The notes below the pieces were generated by a model. The model did no database searches, was not told the DNA's origin, and was given only the letters and a program-made list of their open reading frames with translations. Both the position numbers and the translations under genes were made by a program. 51,743 bases of DNA. Origin: Lachnospiraceae bacterium. GTDB taxonomy: Bacteria > Bacillota > Clostridia > Lachnospirales > Lachnospiraceae. The stretch spans positions 1-51,743 of the forward strand of contig JAILDL010000116.1 of assembly GCA_024689465.1 (NCBI GenBank). Reading direction: 5' to 3'. Of the stretch, positions 36,880 through 45,793 are shown piece after piece (within the stretch, counting starts at the first letter, position 1; each line of letters opens with the position of its first letter).

Positions 36880-37872
36880 CTACTTATCCTGGCTGTCGAT
36901 GATGCCTTTCAGATAGTTTACATATTCTTCTTTTACATAGTCCGGAGAAAGAATGCGCACCTCTTTCCCAAGACCGGAAAGCCAGCCGTAAAACTGGGGC
37001 GAAACGTTCACATTGATATGAACCGAAAACCGCTCCGTACTTTCCTTATGCAGGGTGACCATTCGTCCGAACCGGTCCAGGATCACGCCGACCAGATGAT
37101 TGGGCAGGGAAATGGTAAGTCCTTCCGTTCTTCCGCCGAACATCCCAAAGGTCTTTTCGGCATAATCTGCCGGGTCAAAGGAAGTATACTGCAATCTGCC
37201 GTTTCGTTTCAGATCGGTAAATTCGATGTTTTTGATCTTATCCACCCGGTAATGGCGGATCCCCTCCTTCTCGTCATCATAGGCGATCAGATAATAGTTC
37301 TCGTCATTCCAGAATAAGGACCAGGGGGAAACCTGATAGATATGCCCGTCTCTGCGGGGAACCAGTTTCTTATTCAGGTCCCATTCCATATATTGAAAGC
37401 GGATCTGCACATTTTCATGAATGGCCCGATGCAGATCATCCACGATATAGTAAATGGATTCGTTTTCGTTCTTGATCCGGTTGGAAACCACCACCTGTCG
37501 TTTTAAGGTTCCGGCATCCCGGGAACTCACCTGATCTTCCAGTTTGCGGATCAGGTCCTGGCTCTTGGCGGTGGTGATAAAACGAGAAGACGATACGGCA
37601 TCTACCAGGATCTTAAGTTCCGCCAGTTCAAAATCCCTGCTTCCCAGATAATACCCGCCATTTTGCCGGGCGTTATTGTAAATGATATCATAGCCGAAGT
37701 TGGTCAGCTCTTCGATATCGGAATAAACGCTTTTTCGCTCACAGCTGATCCCGTATCCGTGCAGTCGCTCCAAAAGCTCCGTCATGGGAATGGGCCTGCT
37801 TTCGCTGGAATACTCCTTCAGGATCTTCAGGATATAATGTGATTTCAATTTCTGATTTGTGTTTTTTGCCAT
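36880..37872 (-). CDS. WYL-domain transcriptional regulator
   Basis: A 330-residue regulator with an N-terminal winged helix-turn-helix of the HTH_11 type (about 10-75, with [16 protein letters not shown]) and a WYL ligand-binding domain (about 145-225). The latter has [20 protein letters not shown] and HYRVDKI. A C-terminal WCX extension (about 240-330) follows. WYL proteins often sense nucleic acid or nucleotide ligands and control DNA repair or defence genes. This one sits between rnhA and dut, with no defence genes visible. Targets unknown. Confidence 0.9.
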   Translation of the reverse strand: MAKNTNQKLKSHYILKILKEYSSESRPIPMTELLERLHGYGISCERKSVYSDIEELTNFGYDIIYNNARQNGGYYLGSRDFELAELKILVDAVSSSRFITTAKSQDLIRKLEDQVSSRDAGTLKRQVVVSNRIKNENESIYYIVDDLHRAIHENVQIRFQYMEWDLNKKLVPRRDGHIYQVSPWSLFWNDENYYLIAYDDEKEGIRHYRVDKIKNIEFTDLKRNGRLQYTSFDPADYAEKTFGMFGGRTEGLTISLPNHLVGVILDRFGRMVTLHKESTERFSVHINVNVSPQFYGWLSGLGKEVRILSPDYVKEEYVNYLKGIIDSQDK

Positions 37873-37886
37873 GATCTTCTCCCGGC

Positions 37887-38366
37887 TCAGCCGTTTTCCC
37901 AGGCATCCTCATGCAGGTCATCTCCGTCTGCCGCACTGGTAGCCAGTTTATCGCACCGTTCGTTTTCCGGATGGCCATGATGACCTTTTACCCATACAAA
38001 ATCCACCTTGTGGGGCTTCATGGCAACCAGAAGCCTCTCCCAAAGATCCACGTTCTTAACCGGCTCTTTGCTGCTCGTTTTCCATCCCTTTAACTGCCAG
38101 TTATAGATCCAGCCCTTGTTAAAGGCATCCGTCAGATATTTGGAATCCGATGTAAGGGTTACGTGGCATGGCTTTGTAAGAGCTTCCAGGGCAACGATAG
38201 CTCCCAAAAGCTCCATCCGGTTATTGGTGGTCACCTGATAGCCGCAGGAAAATTCCTTTTCATGCAATTGTCCTTTGGAATCCATGAACTGAATGATGGA
38301 TCCGTATCCTCCCGGTCCCGGATTTCCTCTGGAAGATCCGTCCGAAAAAATCTTTACTTCCGTCAA
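37887..38366 (-). CDS. rnhA: ribonuclease HI
   Basis: Degrades the RNA strand of RNA-DNA hybrids. 159 residues from a TTG at 38366. The catalytic carboxylates are those of the family: [18 protein letters not shown], the Glu in [10 protein letters not shown] and the Asp in [10 protein letters not shown], with the Asp in NERCDKLA. The start at 38366 has GGAGG 7 bases upstream, overlaps the upstream mutS-like stop (TTGA) and aligns with the E. coli N-terminus. The ATG at 38384 would add six unneeded residues. Confidence 0.93.
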   Translation of the reverse strand: MTEVKIFSDGSSRGNPGPGGYGSIIQFMDSKGQLHEKEFSCGYQVTTNNRMELLGAIVALEALTKPCHVTLTSDSKYLTDAFNKGWIYNWQLKGWKTSSKEPVKNVDLWERLLVAMKPHKVDFVWVKGHHGHPENERCDKLATSAADGDDLHEDAWENG

Positions 38367-40102
38367 ACTGTTACCTCCGGCCATTTTTCCTCTTTGCGGT
38401 ATATATCCGCCAGTTCCTGTGCCTTATCGGTCAGCTCCGCGTCAAAGCCCAGCTGCTGCAACAGGCGAATGGCATTTTGCGTATCGGAAACACCTTTGAT
38501 CAGCTTATAAGGGAATACTACGTCATCTCCCCCAAACTGTTCTTCAAAATGCAGGTTGGCATAGACATCCTTTAAAAGGCCCGCCAGTTCCAGATCATGG
38601 GTTGCCACGATGCTTGGGAACTGTTTATTCGCAAAGGAGCGCAGGATCTGGCTGGAAGCTGCGATCCGCTCTACGGTATTGGTTCCGCGGAGAACTTCAT
38701 CCACAAAGCAGACCGGCAATCCGGGAGCATCTTGTGTATCCACGGAGATCATCCGCTTAATGGAACGGATCTCTGCCATGTAATAGCTTTCCCCTTCCAA
38801 AATGGAATCCTTCAGAGACATGGAGGTAAATACACAGGCAGGCATAGTCTCAAGATAAGAAGCGCATGCTCTGTAAAAGATCTGTCCGAATAAAAGGCTG
38901 AGCGCCATGGCTTTCAGAAACGTACTCTTACCACTGGCATTGGAACCGGTGATCAGCGTCCCGTAATAAGGAGGCTCCATGGAAAAATCGTTTGGTACCG
39001 CATCCTTGATCAAAGGATGATACAGGTTTCGCGCAACGATCTTTCGTTCCTTGGTATACACAGGAGTGGCGGTCTGCGGCAGTCCTTCCCGGAAGGATGC
39101 CAGAGAAATATAAGCATCCAGCATACCTAAAACGGTATACAAAGCATCCAGCTCGTCCTGCCTGTTTTTCAGAATACGGACCATCTGTCCTGCTTTGATC
39201 AGATCCGGTGCAAAGAGCATTCGGACAAAATCCAGCAGAAGGTCTATGGGATTCCCCCGACCTGTGGAGCTGTTCATGGAGGTCACCAGATAGGCTCCCT
39301 TTTCAAAAGAGGAAAAATCCTTTAATAAAGAGGATAGCTGATGGGATTCGGCAGAAAAAGCATCCTTTACTTCTCCTCCGGAAGAAAGCAGTTTTTCCAC
39401 TTCTCTACCCTGCTTTAACATACGCAGGATATAGCCGAAGCAGCTAAGGTACGGCGCGATCTTGTTTTTTTCCTTCAGATAACCGGAAACGCGGAAGGCT
39501 GCCCAGATGGCAAGGGCAGGAAGCCCTGCTGCAGGAAGCACAACGGACAGGATGATCAGCATTACATATATGGAGAGATAGGCATAGTACACATAGGCCG
39601 GCGTAAAGAAGGTATCTCCCAGGTTACCGATATAATCATACAAAGCGTATTTCCCGCTTTTGCCGATCTTATGAAACAAAAGCTGCAGCAAAACACGGCT
39701 TTTTTCGTCCCTGGTCAGAGCAAGAAGCTTTTTATCCCGCTCTGTAAGCTCCTCTTTGGTGTATACGGGAACGCGGAGAAGATGATACAGACAGCTGGCG
39801 CCGGCAGAAGATCCGGTCTGATCCATGATGTGAAAGATCCGATCCAGATCCAGATCATTCCAGGTAATATCATCCACTTTATAAGCCACCGGATGATGGT
39901 CATAGTAAGTCGTAACGTTTTGGAGAAAGTCCTCTCCTTTTCCGCCTTTTTTTCCTTCTTCCCGGTCTGTCACCGATTTCCCGAAGGATGCGCGAAAGGC
40001 CTTTTTCAGTTCCTCATCTTCCCGTTTGTTCTGACGGATCCCCGCCAAAAACAGGAGCAGTAAAACGCCTGCAAAGCAGGCGATAAAGATCAGATTTTCC
40101 AT
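38363..40102 (-). CDS. membrane-anchored MutS-like ATPase
   Basis: A 579-residue protein with only the lever/clamp-like region and ATPase domain of the MutS family; the mismatch-binding domain I is absent. Walker A is GSNASGKST (about 385-393), Walker B is [14 protein letters not shown] (about 463-476), and the pre-ATPase [13 protein letters not shown] is typical of MutS. It has one N-terminal transmembrane helix (about 4-21) and a hydrophobic hairpin in the middle (about 167-205), so the ATPase is tethered to the membrane. It is therefore unlikely to do canonical mismatch repair. It overlaps rnhA by 4 bases and starts right after the remnant at 40104-40353. Confidence 0.85.
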   Translation of the reverse strand: MENLIFIACFAGVLLLLFLAGIRQNKREDEELKKAFRASFGKSVTDREEGKKGGKGEDFLQNVTTYYDHHPVAYKVDDITWNDLDLDRIFHIMDQTGSSAGASCLYHLLRVPVYTKEELTERDKKLLALTRDEKSRVLLQLLFHKIGKSGKYALYDYIGNLGDTFFTPAYVYYAYLSIYVMLIILSVVLPAAGLPALAIWAAFRVSGYLKEKNKIAPYLSCFGYILRMLKQGREVEKLLSSGGEVKDAFSAESHQLSSLLKDFSSFEKGAYLVTSMNSSTGRGNPIDLLLDFVRMLFAPDLIKAGQMVRILKNRQDELDALYTVLGMLDAYISLASFREGLPQTATPVYTKERKIVARNLYHPLIKDAVPNDFSMEPPYYGTLITGSNASGKSTFLKAMALSLLFGQIFYRACASYLETMPACVFTSMSLKDSILEGESYYMAEIRSIKRMISVDTQDAPGLPVCFVDEVLRGTNTVERIAASSQILRSFANKQFPSIVATHDLELAGLLKDVYANLHFEEQFGGDDVVFPYKLIKGVSDTQNAIRLLQQLGFDAELTDKAQELADIYRKEEKWPEVTV

Positions 40103-40103
40103 A

Positions 40104-40353
40104 GCCTAGTCTTCTTTTCCCAAATAATCGTTAAAGCAGCGCTTTAATCCTTCTTCCACCGTACTGAAGCGTACACCGAAGGAGGAAGCGGCAGAAGCTT
40201 TAATTTCTCCACATTCTCCGCCACTTCCCGCACATAGGTTACGCCGCGGTACTGTTCTTTTGATGTTCCCACAGATCCTTTCGCATGGAGCATATTCAAA
40301 AAGAAATTGGACTTTGGAGAAACATGATCATACATCCATTCGGCCCGCAGCAT
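40104..40353 (-). pseudogene. remnant of an RmlD-like sugar-nucleotide reductase (SDR), frameshifted and truncated
   Basis: From 40353 one frame reads LRAEWMYDHVSPKSNFF...EQYRGVTYVREVAENVEK, which matches the C-terminal substrate-binding half of RmlD-like NAD(P)-dependent reductases. That frame then runs into an unrelated tail and stops at 40144. In another frame the sequence continues as FGVRFSTVEEGLKRCFNDYL and stops with TAG at 40104-40106, which reads like the last helix of the same family. About 150 N-terminal residues and an internal segment are missing. The TAG is one codon before the mutS-like ATG, so the lost gene was probably in the same operon. A 69-codon ORF with a ribosome binding site remains but is unlikely to be functional. 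Confidence 0.65.
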
Positions 40354-40457
40354 CTAAAACTCCTTTAAAATACGGCATATCTGCCATAAACCTTCTCTAT
40401 TTTACCATGAAGTAAAGAAGGGGTGAAAAGCTATTTATTAAATATCTATAAACTGTC

Positions 40458-40485
40458 TTGCACTTTTAAAAGTTTGTGGTATTAT
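40458..40485 (+). promoter_or_regulatory. promoter of the alpha/beta hydrolase gene
   Basis: TTGCAC (40458-40463), a 16-base spacer and TATTAT (40480-40485) precede the plus-strand gene. Transcription would begin near 40492, which rules out the far-upstream in-frame ATG at 40423. Confidence 0.65.
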
Positions 40486-40530
40486 GATTTTACGCAATTG
40501 TATTTAGCGCAATTGGTCTATAGGATAGAA

Positions 40531-41586
40531 ATGATCGGAAATGCTGTAACCATATATGGACAGCAATGGTATTTATCGATGAGAAATAACAAAAGGAACG
40601 AGCGCACAAACAGACACTCTTTTGTGCGAAAACTGCTGACAGGCATCTGCATCCTGCTTCTGATCCTGCTGATTGCAGACATTTTTGCGGGAAATTATCT
40701 GGTCACCTTTGCCATTGCCCGAAAAGACGGTGTCAATTCCAAAGTGGCCCCCACTCCCGTTACACAGACCGAAGCGGAACAGATCATTGATCAAAATGTA
40801 AAGGCCATTTACGAAGATCTGGATGAATGGCAGGAAGCCTCCTTTACTGCAACCAAACAAATCCACTCCCATGACGGGTTGCAGTTGGAGGCTGACTATT
40901 ATGAAACCGATCCTTCGTCTCACAGATATGCGATCCTGATCCACGGCTACACCGGGAACAGATCCCACATGCGTCCTTATGGAAAATATTACCAGACACA
41001 GGGCTACAATCTTCTGATGCCGGATCTTCGCTCCCATGGTGGCAGCGAAGGCGACTATATTGGCATGGGCTGGCTGGATAAGGACGATATTGTCAAATGG
41101 ATCGATCTGCTTGTTGCAGAAGATCCGGATGCACAGATCATTCTCCATGGCGTCTCCATGGGAGGCGCCACTGTTTTGATGACCTCCGGGGAACAGCTCC
41201 CCTCAAATGTGAAGGCCATAGTAGATGACTGCGGTTATACATCGGTTTGGGATATCTTTTCCGATGAGGTACAATACCTCTTCCATATCCCGACCTTCCC
41301 CGTATTAAATACCGCCAGTCAGATTTCCAAACTGCGGGCAGGGTATACCTTTACAGAAGCCTCCTCCTTAAAGCAAGTAAAGAAAACCAACCTCCCAATC
41401 TTTTTTACCCATGGTTCTCTGGACAATTTCGTACATACCGAAATGGTGTACGAGCTGTATGAGGCCTGCCCGACAGCGAAGGAACTCTATGTAGTGGAAG
41501 GAGCCGGTCACGGCCAGGCCATGTATATGGATCCGGATCTTTATTTTGACAAGATCTTCTCCTTCCTGGATCAATTTGTAGATTGA
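40531..41586 (+). CDS. membrane-anchored alpha/beta hydrolase
   Basis: About 351 residues from the ATG at 40531. A basic N-terminus is followed by a transmembrane helix (LLTGICILLLILLIADIFAG, about residues 31-50) and an extracytoplasmic alpha/beta hydrolase domain. The nucleophile Ser lies in HGVSMGGA, the acid probably in HGSLDNFVH, and the His in GAGHGQAM; the oxyanion strand is AILIHGYTGNR. It resembles the YqkD/BAAT-like peptidase-esterase group of Firmicutes; substrate unknown. The start is supported by AGGA 6 bases upstream; an ATG at 40579 is an alternative. Terminator at 41611-41637. Confidence 0.88.
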   Translation: MIGNAVTIYGQQWYLSMRNNKRNERTNRHSFVRKLLTGICILLLILLIADIFAGNYLVTFAIARKDGVNSKVAPTPVTQTEAEQIIDQNVKAIYEDLDEWQEASFTATKQIHSHDGLQLEADYYETDPSSHRYAILIHGYTGNRSHMRPYGKYYQTQGYNLLMPDLRSHGGSEGDYIGMGWLDKDDIVKWIDLLVAEDPDAQIILHGVSMGGATVLMTSGEQLPSNVKAIVDDCGYTSVWDIFSDEVQYLFHIPTFPVLNTASQISKLRAGYTFTEASSLKQVKKTNLPIFFTHGSLDNFVHTEMVYELYEACPTAKELYVVEGAGHGQAMYMDPDLYFDKIFSFLDQFVD

Positions 41587-41610
41587 TCCCTTACGATAAA
41601 CGGCATGATT

Positions 41611-41637
41611 CCTGATCGCCCCCTTCGATCAGGGTTT
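41611..41637 (+). terminator. terminator of the alpha/beta hydrolase gene
   Basis: Stem CCTGATCG / CGATCAGG with a 7-base loop (41611-41633), followed by GTTTTGC and a later T-rich stretch on the plus strand. Confidence 0.7.
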
Positions 41638-41676
41638 TGCATATTTTTCAATCTTCTCAATCCTCCCTTATGAGAT

Positions 41677-41705
41677 GAAAAGAGGCGCTCCCAACGGAGC
41701 GCCTC
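41677..41705 (-). terminator. terminator of the coiled-coil surface protein gene
   Basis: On the minus strand a perfect 10-bp stem GAGGCGCTCC / GGAGCGCCTC with a 4-base loop is followed by TTTTC. It lies 37 bases after the stop of the surface protein gene. Confidence 0.85.
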
Positions 41706-41741
41706 GCTTACTTTTTATGTATTATCTTTGTTCTGAAAAGA

Positions 41742-44063
41742 TCACTGATTCAGATCGCCGTCTGCCTTCTTCTGCATCTTCTCTTTATGCTTCTCATAAA
41801 GAGCCTTTCCGGTAGCTCCTAACGCTGCTACAATAAGTAACCACCACCAGCTCATCTGCTTAGTTTCATCGGAAACACCGTCGATCACACTGGCAAGGGC
41901 CACATCGTCATCGTCGATCGCTACGTTTTCCTTAGCCTCTTCTTCTGCTTCAGGAGCATCCGTCTGTGCTACTTCTTCGTCATCAATAACGGTAACGCTA
42001 TCTGCACCCGCTTCTTCGGTCAACTGGGTTTCATTCTCAACATTACCTGCTGCAGTTGTCTGGGCAGTAACGGTTGTTGTGGTCACACGATCTGCATCGG
42101 CTACAGCATCCTCTTCGTTCACGGCGATATCCAGTGTATCCAGTACCGGATTTGCGGAAAGGAGTTCTTCATCGGAGACAGCTGCCGTCTTAGTAACTGT
42201 GGTCGTTCCGGAAGATGTTTCAGCAGAAGCAGTCACATTGAATCTGCTCAGATCAATGGCTGCAACGGCATCCCGTGCCTCCTGAACCTTTCCTTCCAAT
42301 GCTCGCTTGGTAATGCCTGCATCTTCCAGATCTTCCTGTGCTTTTTCAAGCTGTTTCTTCAATGCGTTGATCGCGGAACTGTCAGCCTTTACGCTTTCTA
42401 ATTGTGCGATCTGGCTTTCAAGGGTTGCTACCTTGGATGCAGCTTCATCCACAGCAGTCTTTGCAGCCTGATACTCATTTAAGTAAGCAATGGATGAAAG
42501 AGCCTTCTGCAGTTTCTTGTAATCATCCATTACATAATCGCCGGCTTCTACCTCCTGATAGGAATAAGTGCCGTCTGCATTCTTGGTAATTTCTGCCAGA
42601 TAGATGGTACCGGTGGAGAAATCATCTCCCTCGTACTTTCCTTCCTTCAGAATGAAGTTGTAATTCTTTGTATGCTCTACACCGTCTTTGTCCGTGTAGG
42701 TTACGATCAAATGATTGGTACGTCCGTTATCACCCTGATTGGTGTAATTCCACTTGAAGTTGTAATGATCGCCACGTTCAACGGGCTCGTTCTGCTGATT
42801 GGTCCTGTTTGTCTCCGTAGTATTGGTCTGATCCTCACCCTTACTGTTTTTAAAGACCACACCTTCCTGAGCCGTCACATTCCTGTTACCGGTTGCTCCG
42901 ATGGTAATGGTAGAAGCATCCACCGTATCATCCTGCTCCAGAGCATACTGGATCATCTGTACGGTCAGATATCTGCCAAGAGTGAAATACTCATTTTTGC
43001 TTAAGTATTTCTTGCTGCTCTTTGCAATGCTCGCCTCCAGATCCAGGGTTCCGTCTTCCTTGTTAAACGCTGCGGCACCAGTCGCCCGATAATAATAAAC
43101 CAGCATGGAATAATACTGATCCTGAATGGCTTCCAGATCTTCCTGGGTTTCCTTATAGGTATTTACCTTCTCTGCAAGAGCATCTGCTTTAGCCTGTGCC
43201 TCGGCCAGTTCCTGCTTTGCGGTAGCAGCATCGGTCTTTGCATCTGCAAGTTTTGCCTTCGCATCAGCGACTTCCTGCAGAGCCATTTCATGCTGTGCCT
43301 TAGCAGCTTCATATTCCGTCTGTGCATCCTGCACCTTCTGCTCTGCTTCTGCGTATTGATTAACAACCTGAACCAGTGCAGTTTCAACATCCGCAAGGTT
43401 TGTAACGGCACGATCCGCTGCAGCTCTGGCTTGGGCCTCAGTAGAAGAAGCATCGTTGGCGATGCCTGCATCGTCAATCACCGTATCCGCTTCCGTGGTA
43501 GTGGAAGAAGCAATGTTCTCCACAGACTGCAGATCTGTTTCTGCACCTGCAAACTGGCCGTTTGCGGTACCGATCATCACATTTGCTGCAGATTCATAAG
43601 AAGCTGCTGCATTCATATCTCTTTGTGCATCTTCCAGATCAGCCTTGGCATCAGCTACTGCCTCTGCTCCGTCTGTCAGATCTTCCTGGATCGACTGCAG
43701 TGTAGCAGCATCCTCTTCGGAAATGGCTGCAACCACTTCCTGATCATTCAGCATATCGTTTACAGCATCCTGAGCCTCTGTGATCTCAGTAGAAGCAGCC
43801 GTAGCATCGACAACAGTATCTGCAACATCACTTTGGATCTCGCTCACAGGCGTACCGGCCTGTGTTTGTGTACCACCTGCTTCATTGTTTTCAGTAGCTC
43901 CGGGATTAACTTCTGCCCCAGCCTGTCCATTATTCGGTTCTGTTCCGTTTCCGGATTCTTCGGCAGCGAATGCTGTCATAGGCGTTGCGGTTACGGTAAG
44001 CATGGCAACCAGGCCAAGGGTAATCGCACGTAATACTTTGGAATTTTCGACGTTTTTTTTCAT
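41742..44063 (-). CDS. large coiled-coil surface protein with signal peptide and C-terminal membrane anchor
   Basis: I do not recognise a named family. The 773 residues begin with a Sec signal peptide (cleavage probably after TAFA, about residue 34) and a Gly/Asn/Thr-rich linker. Long Ala/Glu/Asp-rich heptad stretches follow (about 80-300 and 545-620). A globular-looking middle (about 305-530) contains YYSMLVYYYRATGAAAF and YLTVQMIQYAL. A Thr/acidic stalk (about 625-735), a Trp-rich helix SWWWLLIVAALGATGKALY (about 738-756) and a basic tail complete it. There is no LPXTG motif. Before the helix come two short acidic motifs, DDEEVAQ and DDDDVALA, also seen in modified form in the surface protein at 51391. 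Likely adhesin or spacer-type wall protein; function unknown. Confidence 0.82.
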   Translation of the reverse strand: MKKNVENSKVLRAITLGLVAMLTVTATPMTAFAAEESGNGTEPNNGQAGAEVNPGATENNEAGGTQTQAGTPVSEIQSDVADTVVDATAASTEITEAQDAVNDMLNDQEVVAAISEEDAATLQSIQEDLTDGAEAVADAKADLEDAQRDMNAAASYESAANVMIGTANGQFAGAETDLQSVENIASSTTTEADTVIDDAGIANDASSTEAQARAAADRAVTNLADVETALVQVVNQYAEAEQKVQDAQTEYEAAKAQHEMALQEVADAKAKLADAKTDAATAKQELAEAQAKADALAEKVNTYKETQEDLEAIQDQYYSMLVYYYRATGAAAFNKEDGTLDLEASIAKSSKKYLSKNEYFTLGRYLTVQMIQYALEQDDTVDASTITIGATGNRNVTAQEGVVFKNSKGEDQTNTTETNRTNQQNEPVERGDHYNFKWNYTNQGDNGRTNHLIVTYTDKDGVEHTKNYNFILKEGKYEGDDFSTGTIYLAEITKNADGTYSYQEVEAGDYVMDDYKKLQKALSSIAYLNEYQAAKTAVDEAASKVATLESQIAQLESVKADSSAINALKKQLEKAQEDLEDAGITKRALEGKVQEARDAVAAIDLSRFNVTASAETSSGTTTVTKTAAVSDEELLSANPVLDTLDIAVNEEDAVADADRVTTTTVTAQTTAAGNVENETQLTEEAGADSVTVIDDEEVAQTDAPEAEEEAKENVAIDDDDVALASVIDGVSDETKQMSWWWLLIVAALGATGKALYEKHKEKMQKKADGDLNQ

Positions 44064-44320
44064 TATTATTCTCCCACCTTGTGTATGAGTATCTTATGTT
44101 CAACCCAGGATCCCTTAATGACCTTTCCGAAAAGGTCCCCCAAATAAAGAATCATATAAAATCATAATATAACTCACAGAAACAAATATATATGATTTTG
44201 TTATCTTTACTATATACCGTTTTTATCAAAAAAGATACCTTGAATTGCAAAATTAATATTTTTTAATGATTATTTCTCCCGGTGCCCATATTTACGCTGT
44301 TTCTTCATTTCAGATCAGAC
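44064..44320 (-). other. long AT-rich upstream region of the surface protein gene
   Basis: No gene is seen here. Near the gene there is a small hairpin, GACCTTT/AAAGGTC with a UCGG loop (44120-44137), in what is probably the 5' leader. Farther up, TTGATA with several weak -10-like elements lies around 44170-44230, and I cannot choose one promoter. The 17-mer CTATATACCGTTTTTAT (44210-44226, plus-strand reading) recurs at 51343-51359 beside the second surface protein gene. Confidence 0.4.
44210..44226. repeat. 17-bp repeat, copy 1 (upstream of surface protein gene)
   Basis: CTATATACCGTTTTTAT, identical to 51343-51359. Both copies flank genes for surface proteins with similar C-terminal anchors. 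Confidence 0.55.
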
Positions 44321-44358
44321 AAAAAAATCCACCTGCCGCTATCCGTCAGCAGGTGGAT
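44321..44358 (-). terminator. terminator of the salvage/NCS2 permease operon
   Basis: On the minus strand a 10-bp stem ATCCACCTGC / GCAGGTGGAT with a 12-base loop (44327-44358) is followed by seven T residues, 30 bases after the permease stop. Confidence 0.9.
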
Positions 44359-44388
44359 CCAATTGGTAATTTTTTGCAAACCGCTCTC

Positions 44389-45750
44389 TTACAGAACAAT
44401 GTACTTGATAATAAACAGAACACAGAGCACATACATCAGAGGGCTCAGCTTCTTTGCCTTACCGGAGATCAGATTAATCAGTACGTAAGAGATCACACCA
44501 ACGGTGATACCTTCGGAAATGCTGTATGCAAAAGGCATTGCTGCAATGGCGAGGAATGCGGGGATAGCTTCTGTCGCATCACTAAAATCGATATCTACCA
44601 CGTTCTTCATCATAAAGAATCCAACGACGATCAGTGCAGGCGCACAAGCGAACGAAGGAATGGTAAGGAACAGCGGTGAGAAGATCAGGGCTAACAGGAA
44701 TAACAAACCGGTTACACAGCTGGTCAGACCGGTTCTGCCGCCCTCTGCTACACCCGCAGAGCTCTCTACGAAGGTAGTAGTTGTGGAAGTACCAAATACA
44801 GCACCTGCGCAGGTTGCGATGGAATCTGCAAGAAGGGCCTGCTTGATCTTAGGCAGCTTACCGTCCTTATCCAGGAAGCCTGCATTGGAGGAAACACCCA
44901 CCAGGGTTCCCAGGGTATCAAAAACATCCACAAACAGGAACGCAAACATGATCACGATAAAGTCTACGATCTTGAAGGTGGAGAAATCGGTGGTAAATAC
45001 AGCGCCAAAGGTATTTCCCAGAGAGCTGAAATCAAAGCTTACAAATGCTGTGGGAATAACAGAATACATACCCAGTTCAGGATTGGGGACATACAGACCC
45101 ACTACTTCACAGAGGATTCCAAGGATCCAGGTCGCGATGATACCAAGGAGGATGTTACCGCGAACCTTCTTAACGATCAGGATACCGGTAATGATCACAC
45201 CGATCAGGCAAAGCAGAGCGCCCATACCTACAGACTGGAAGTTCTCATTAAAGTGCTGATAGGTAACCAGGGTTGCACCGTCATCTACGATCAGCTTTGC
45301 ATTCTGCATGCCGATGAAACTGATGAACAGACCGATACCTACGGAAACAGCACTCTTTAATGTCTTGGGAATGGCATTAAAGATCGCTTCTCTGACATTG
45401 GTCAGAGACAGAAGGATAAAGATCACACCTTCTACTAAAACTGCAAAGAGAGCAAACTGCCAACTGTAACCCATACCAAGGCAAACGGTATATGCAAAGT
45501 ATGCATTCAGACCCATACCGGGTGCCAGTGCAAAAGGATAGTTAGCAAGGAATGCCATTAACATTGTGCCGACAAAGGATGCAAGGGCTGTTGCGATCAG
45601 AACCGCATTGGCATCCATCCCGGAAGCCGACAGAATACTGGGATTGACTGCGAGGATATAGGCCATTGTCATAAAGGTAGTAACACCGGCCATAACCTCC
45701 GTTTTGACGTCCGTTTTGTTCTCGGACAGTTTGAAAAACTTTTCGATCAT
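44389..45750 (-). CDS. NCS2 family purine permease (AzgA/PbuG type)
   Basis: A proton-coupled nucleobase importer, most likely for hypoxanthine, guanine or adenine. The 453 residues form a polytopic membrane protein with about 13 hydrophobic segments. Family motifs are TEVMAGVTTFMTMAYILAVNP at the start, NYPFALAPGMGLNAYFAYT and GTSTTTTFVESSAGVAEGGRTG. The ATG follows GGAGGAG. It lies 43 bases after the MtaD-like gene, without a terminator between, so it likely completes the kduI-to-permease operon. Confidence 0.93.
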   Translation of the reverse strand: MIEKFFKLSENKTDVKTEVMAGVTTFMTMAYILAVNPSILSASGMDANAVLIATALASFVGTMLMAFLANYPFALAPGMGLNAYFAYTVCLGMGYSWQFALFAVLVEGVIFILLSLTNVREAIFNAIPKTLKSAVSVGIGLFISFIGMQNAKLIVDDGATLVTYQHFNENFQSVGMGALLCLIGVIITGILIVKKVRGNILLGIIATWILGILCEVVGLYVPNPELGMYSVIPTAFVSFDFSSLGNTFGAVFTTDFSTFKIVDFIVIMFAFLFVDVFDTLGTLVGVSSNAGFLDKDGKLPKIKQALLADSIATCAGAVFGTSTTTTFVESSAGVAEGGRTGLTSCVTGLLFLLALIFSPLFLTIPSFACAPALIVVGFFMMKNVVDIDFSDATEAIPAFLAIAAMPFAYSISEGITVGVISYVLINLISGKAKKLSPLMYVLCVLFIIKYIVL

Positions 45751-45793
45751 TTTCTCTCTCCTCCTGTGAGATCTGTGGATAGTGGTATATAGA

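Noticed and set aside
40423-40530. N-terminal extension of the alpha/beta hydrolase from the ATG at 40423
   Set aside because: The promoter elements TTGCAC and TATTAT (40458-40485) lie inside it, and the ATG at 40531 has a proper ribosome binding site.
43163-43477. Tandem DNA repeats in the surface protein gene resembling a repeat array
   Set aside because: The repetition is at the level of Ala/Glu/Lys-rich heptads; I see no exact DNA repeat unit or spacer structure of a CRISPR or VNTR.
43290-44033. 247-codon plus-strand frame, cysteine-rich, antisense to the surface protein gene
   Set aside because: The Cys/Ser-rich composition is the mirror of Ala/Glu codons on the other strand, and there is no ribosome binding site or family match.
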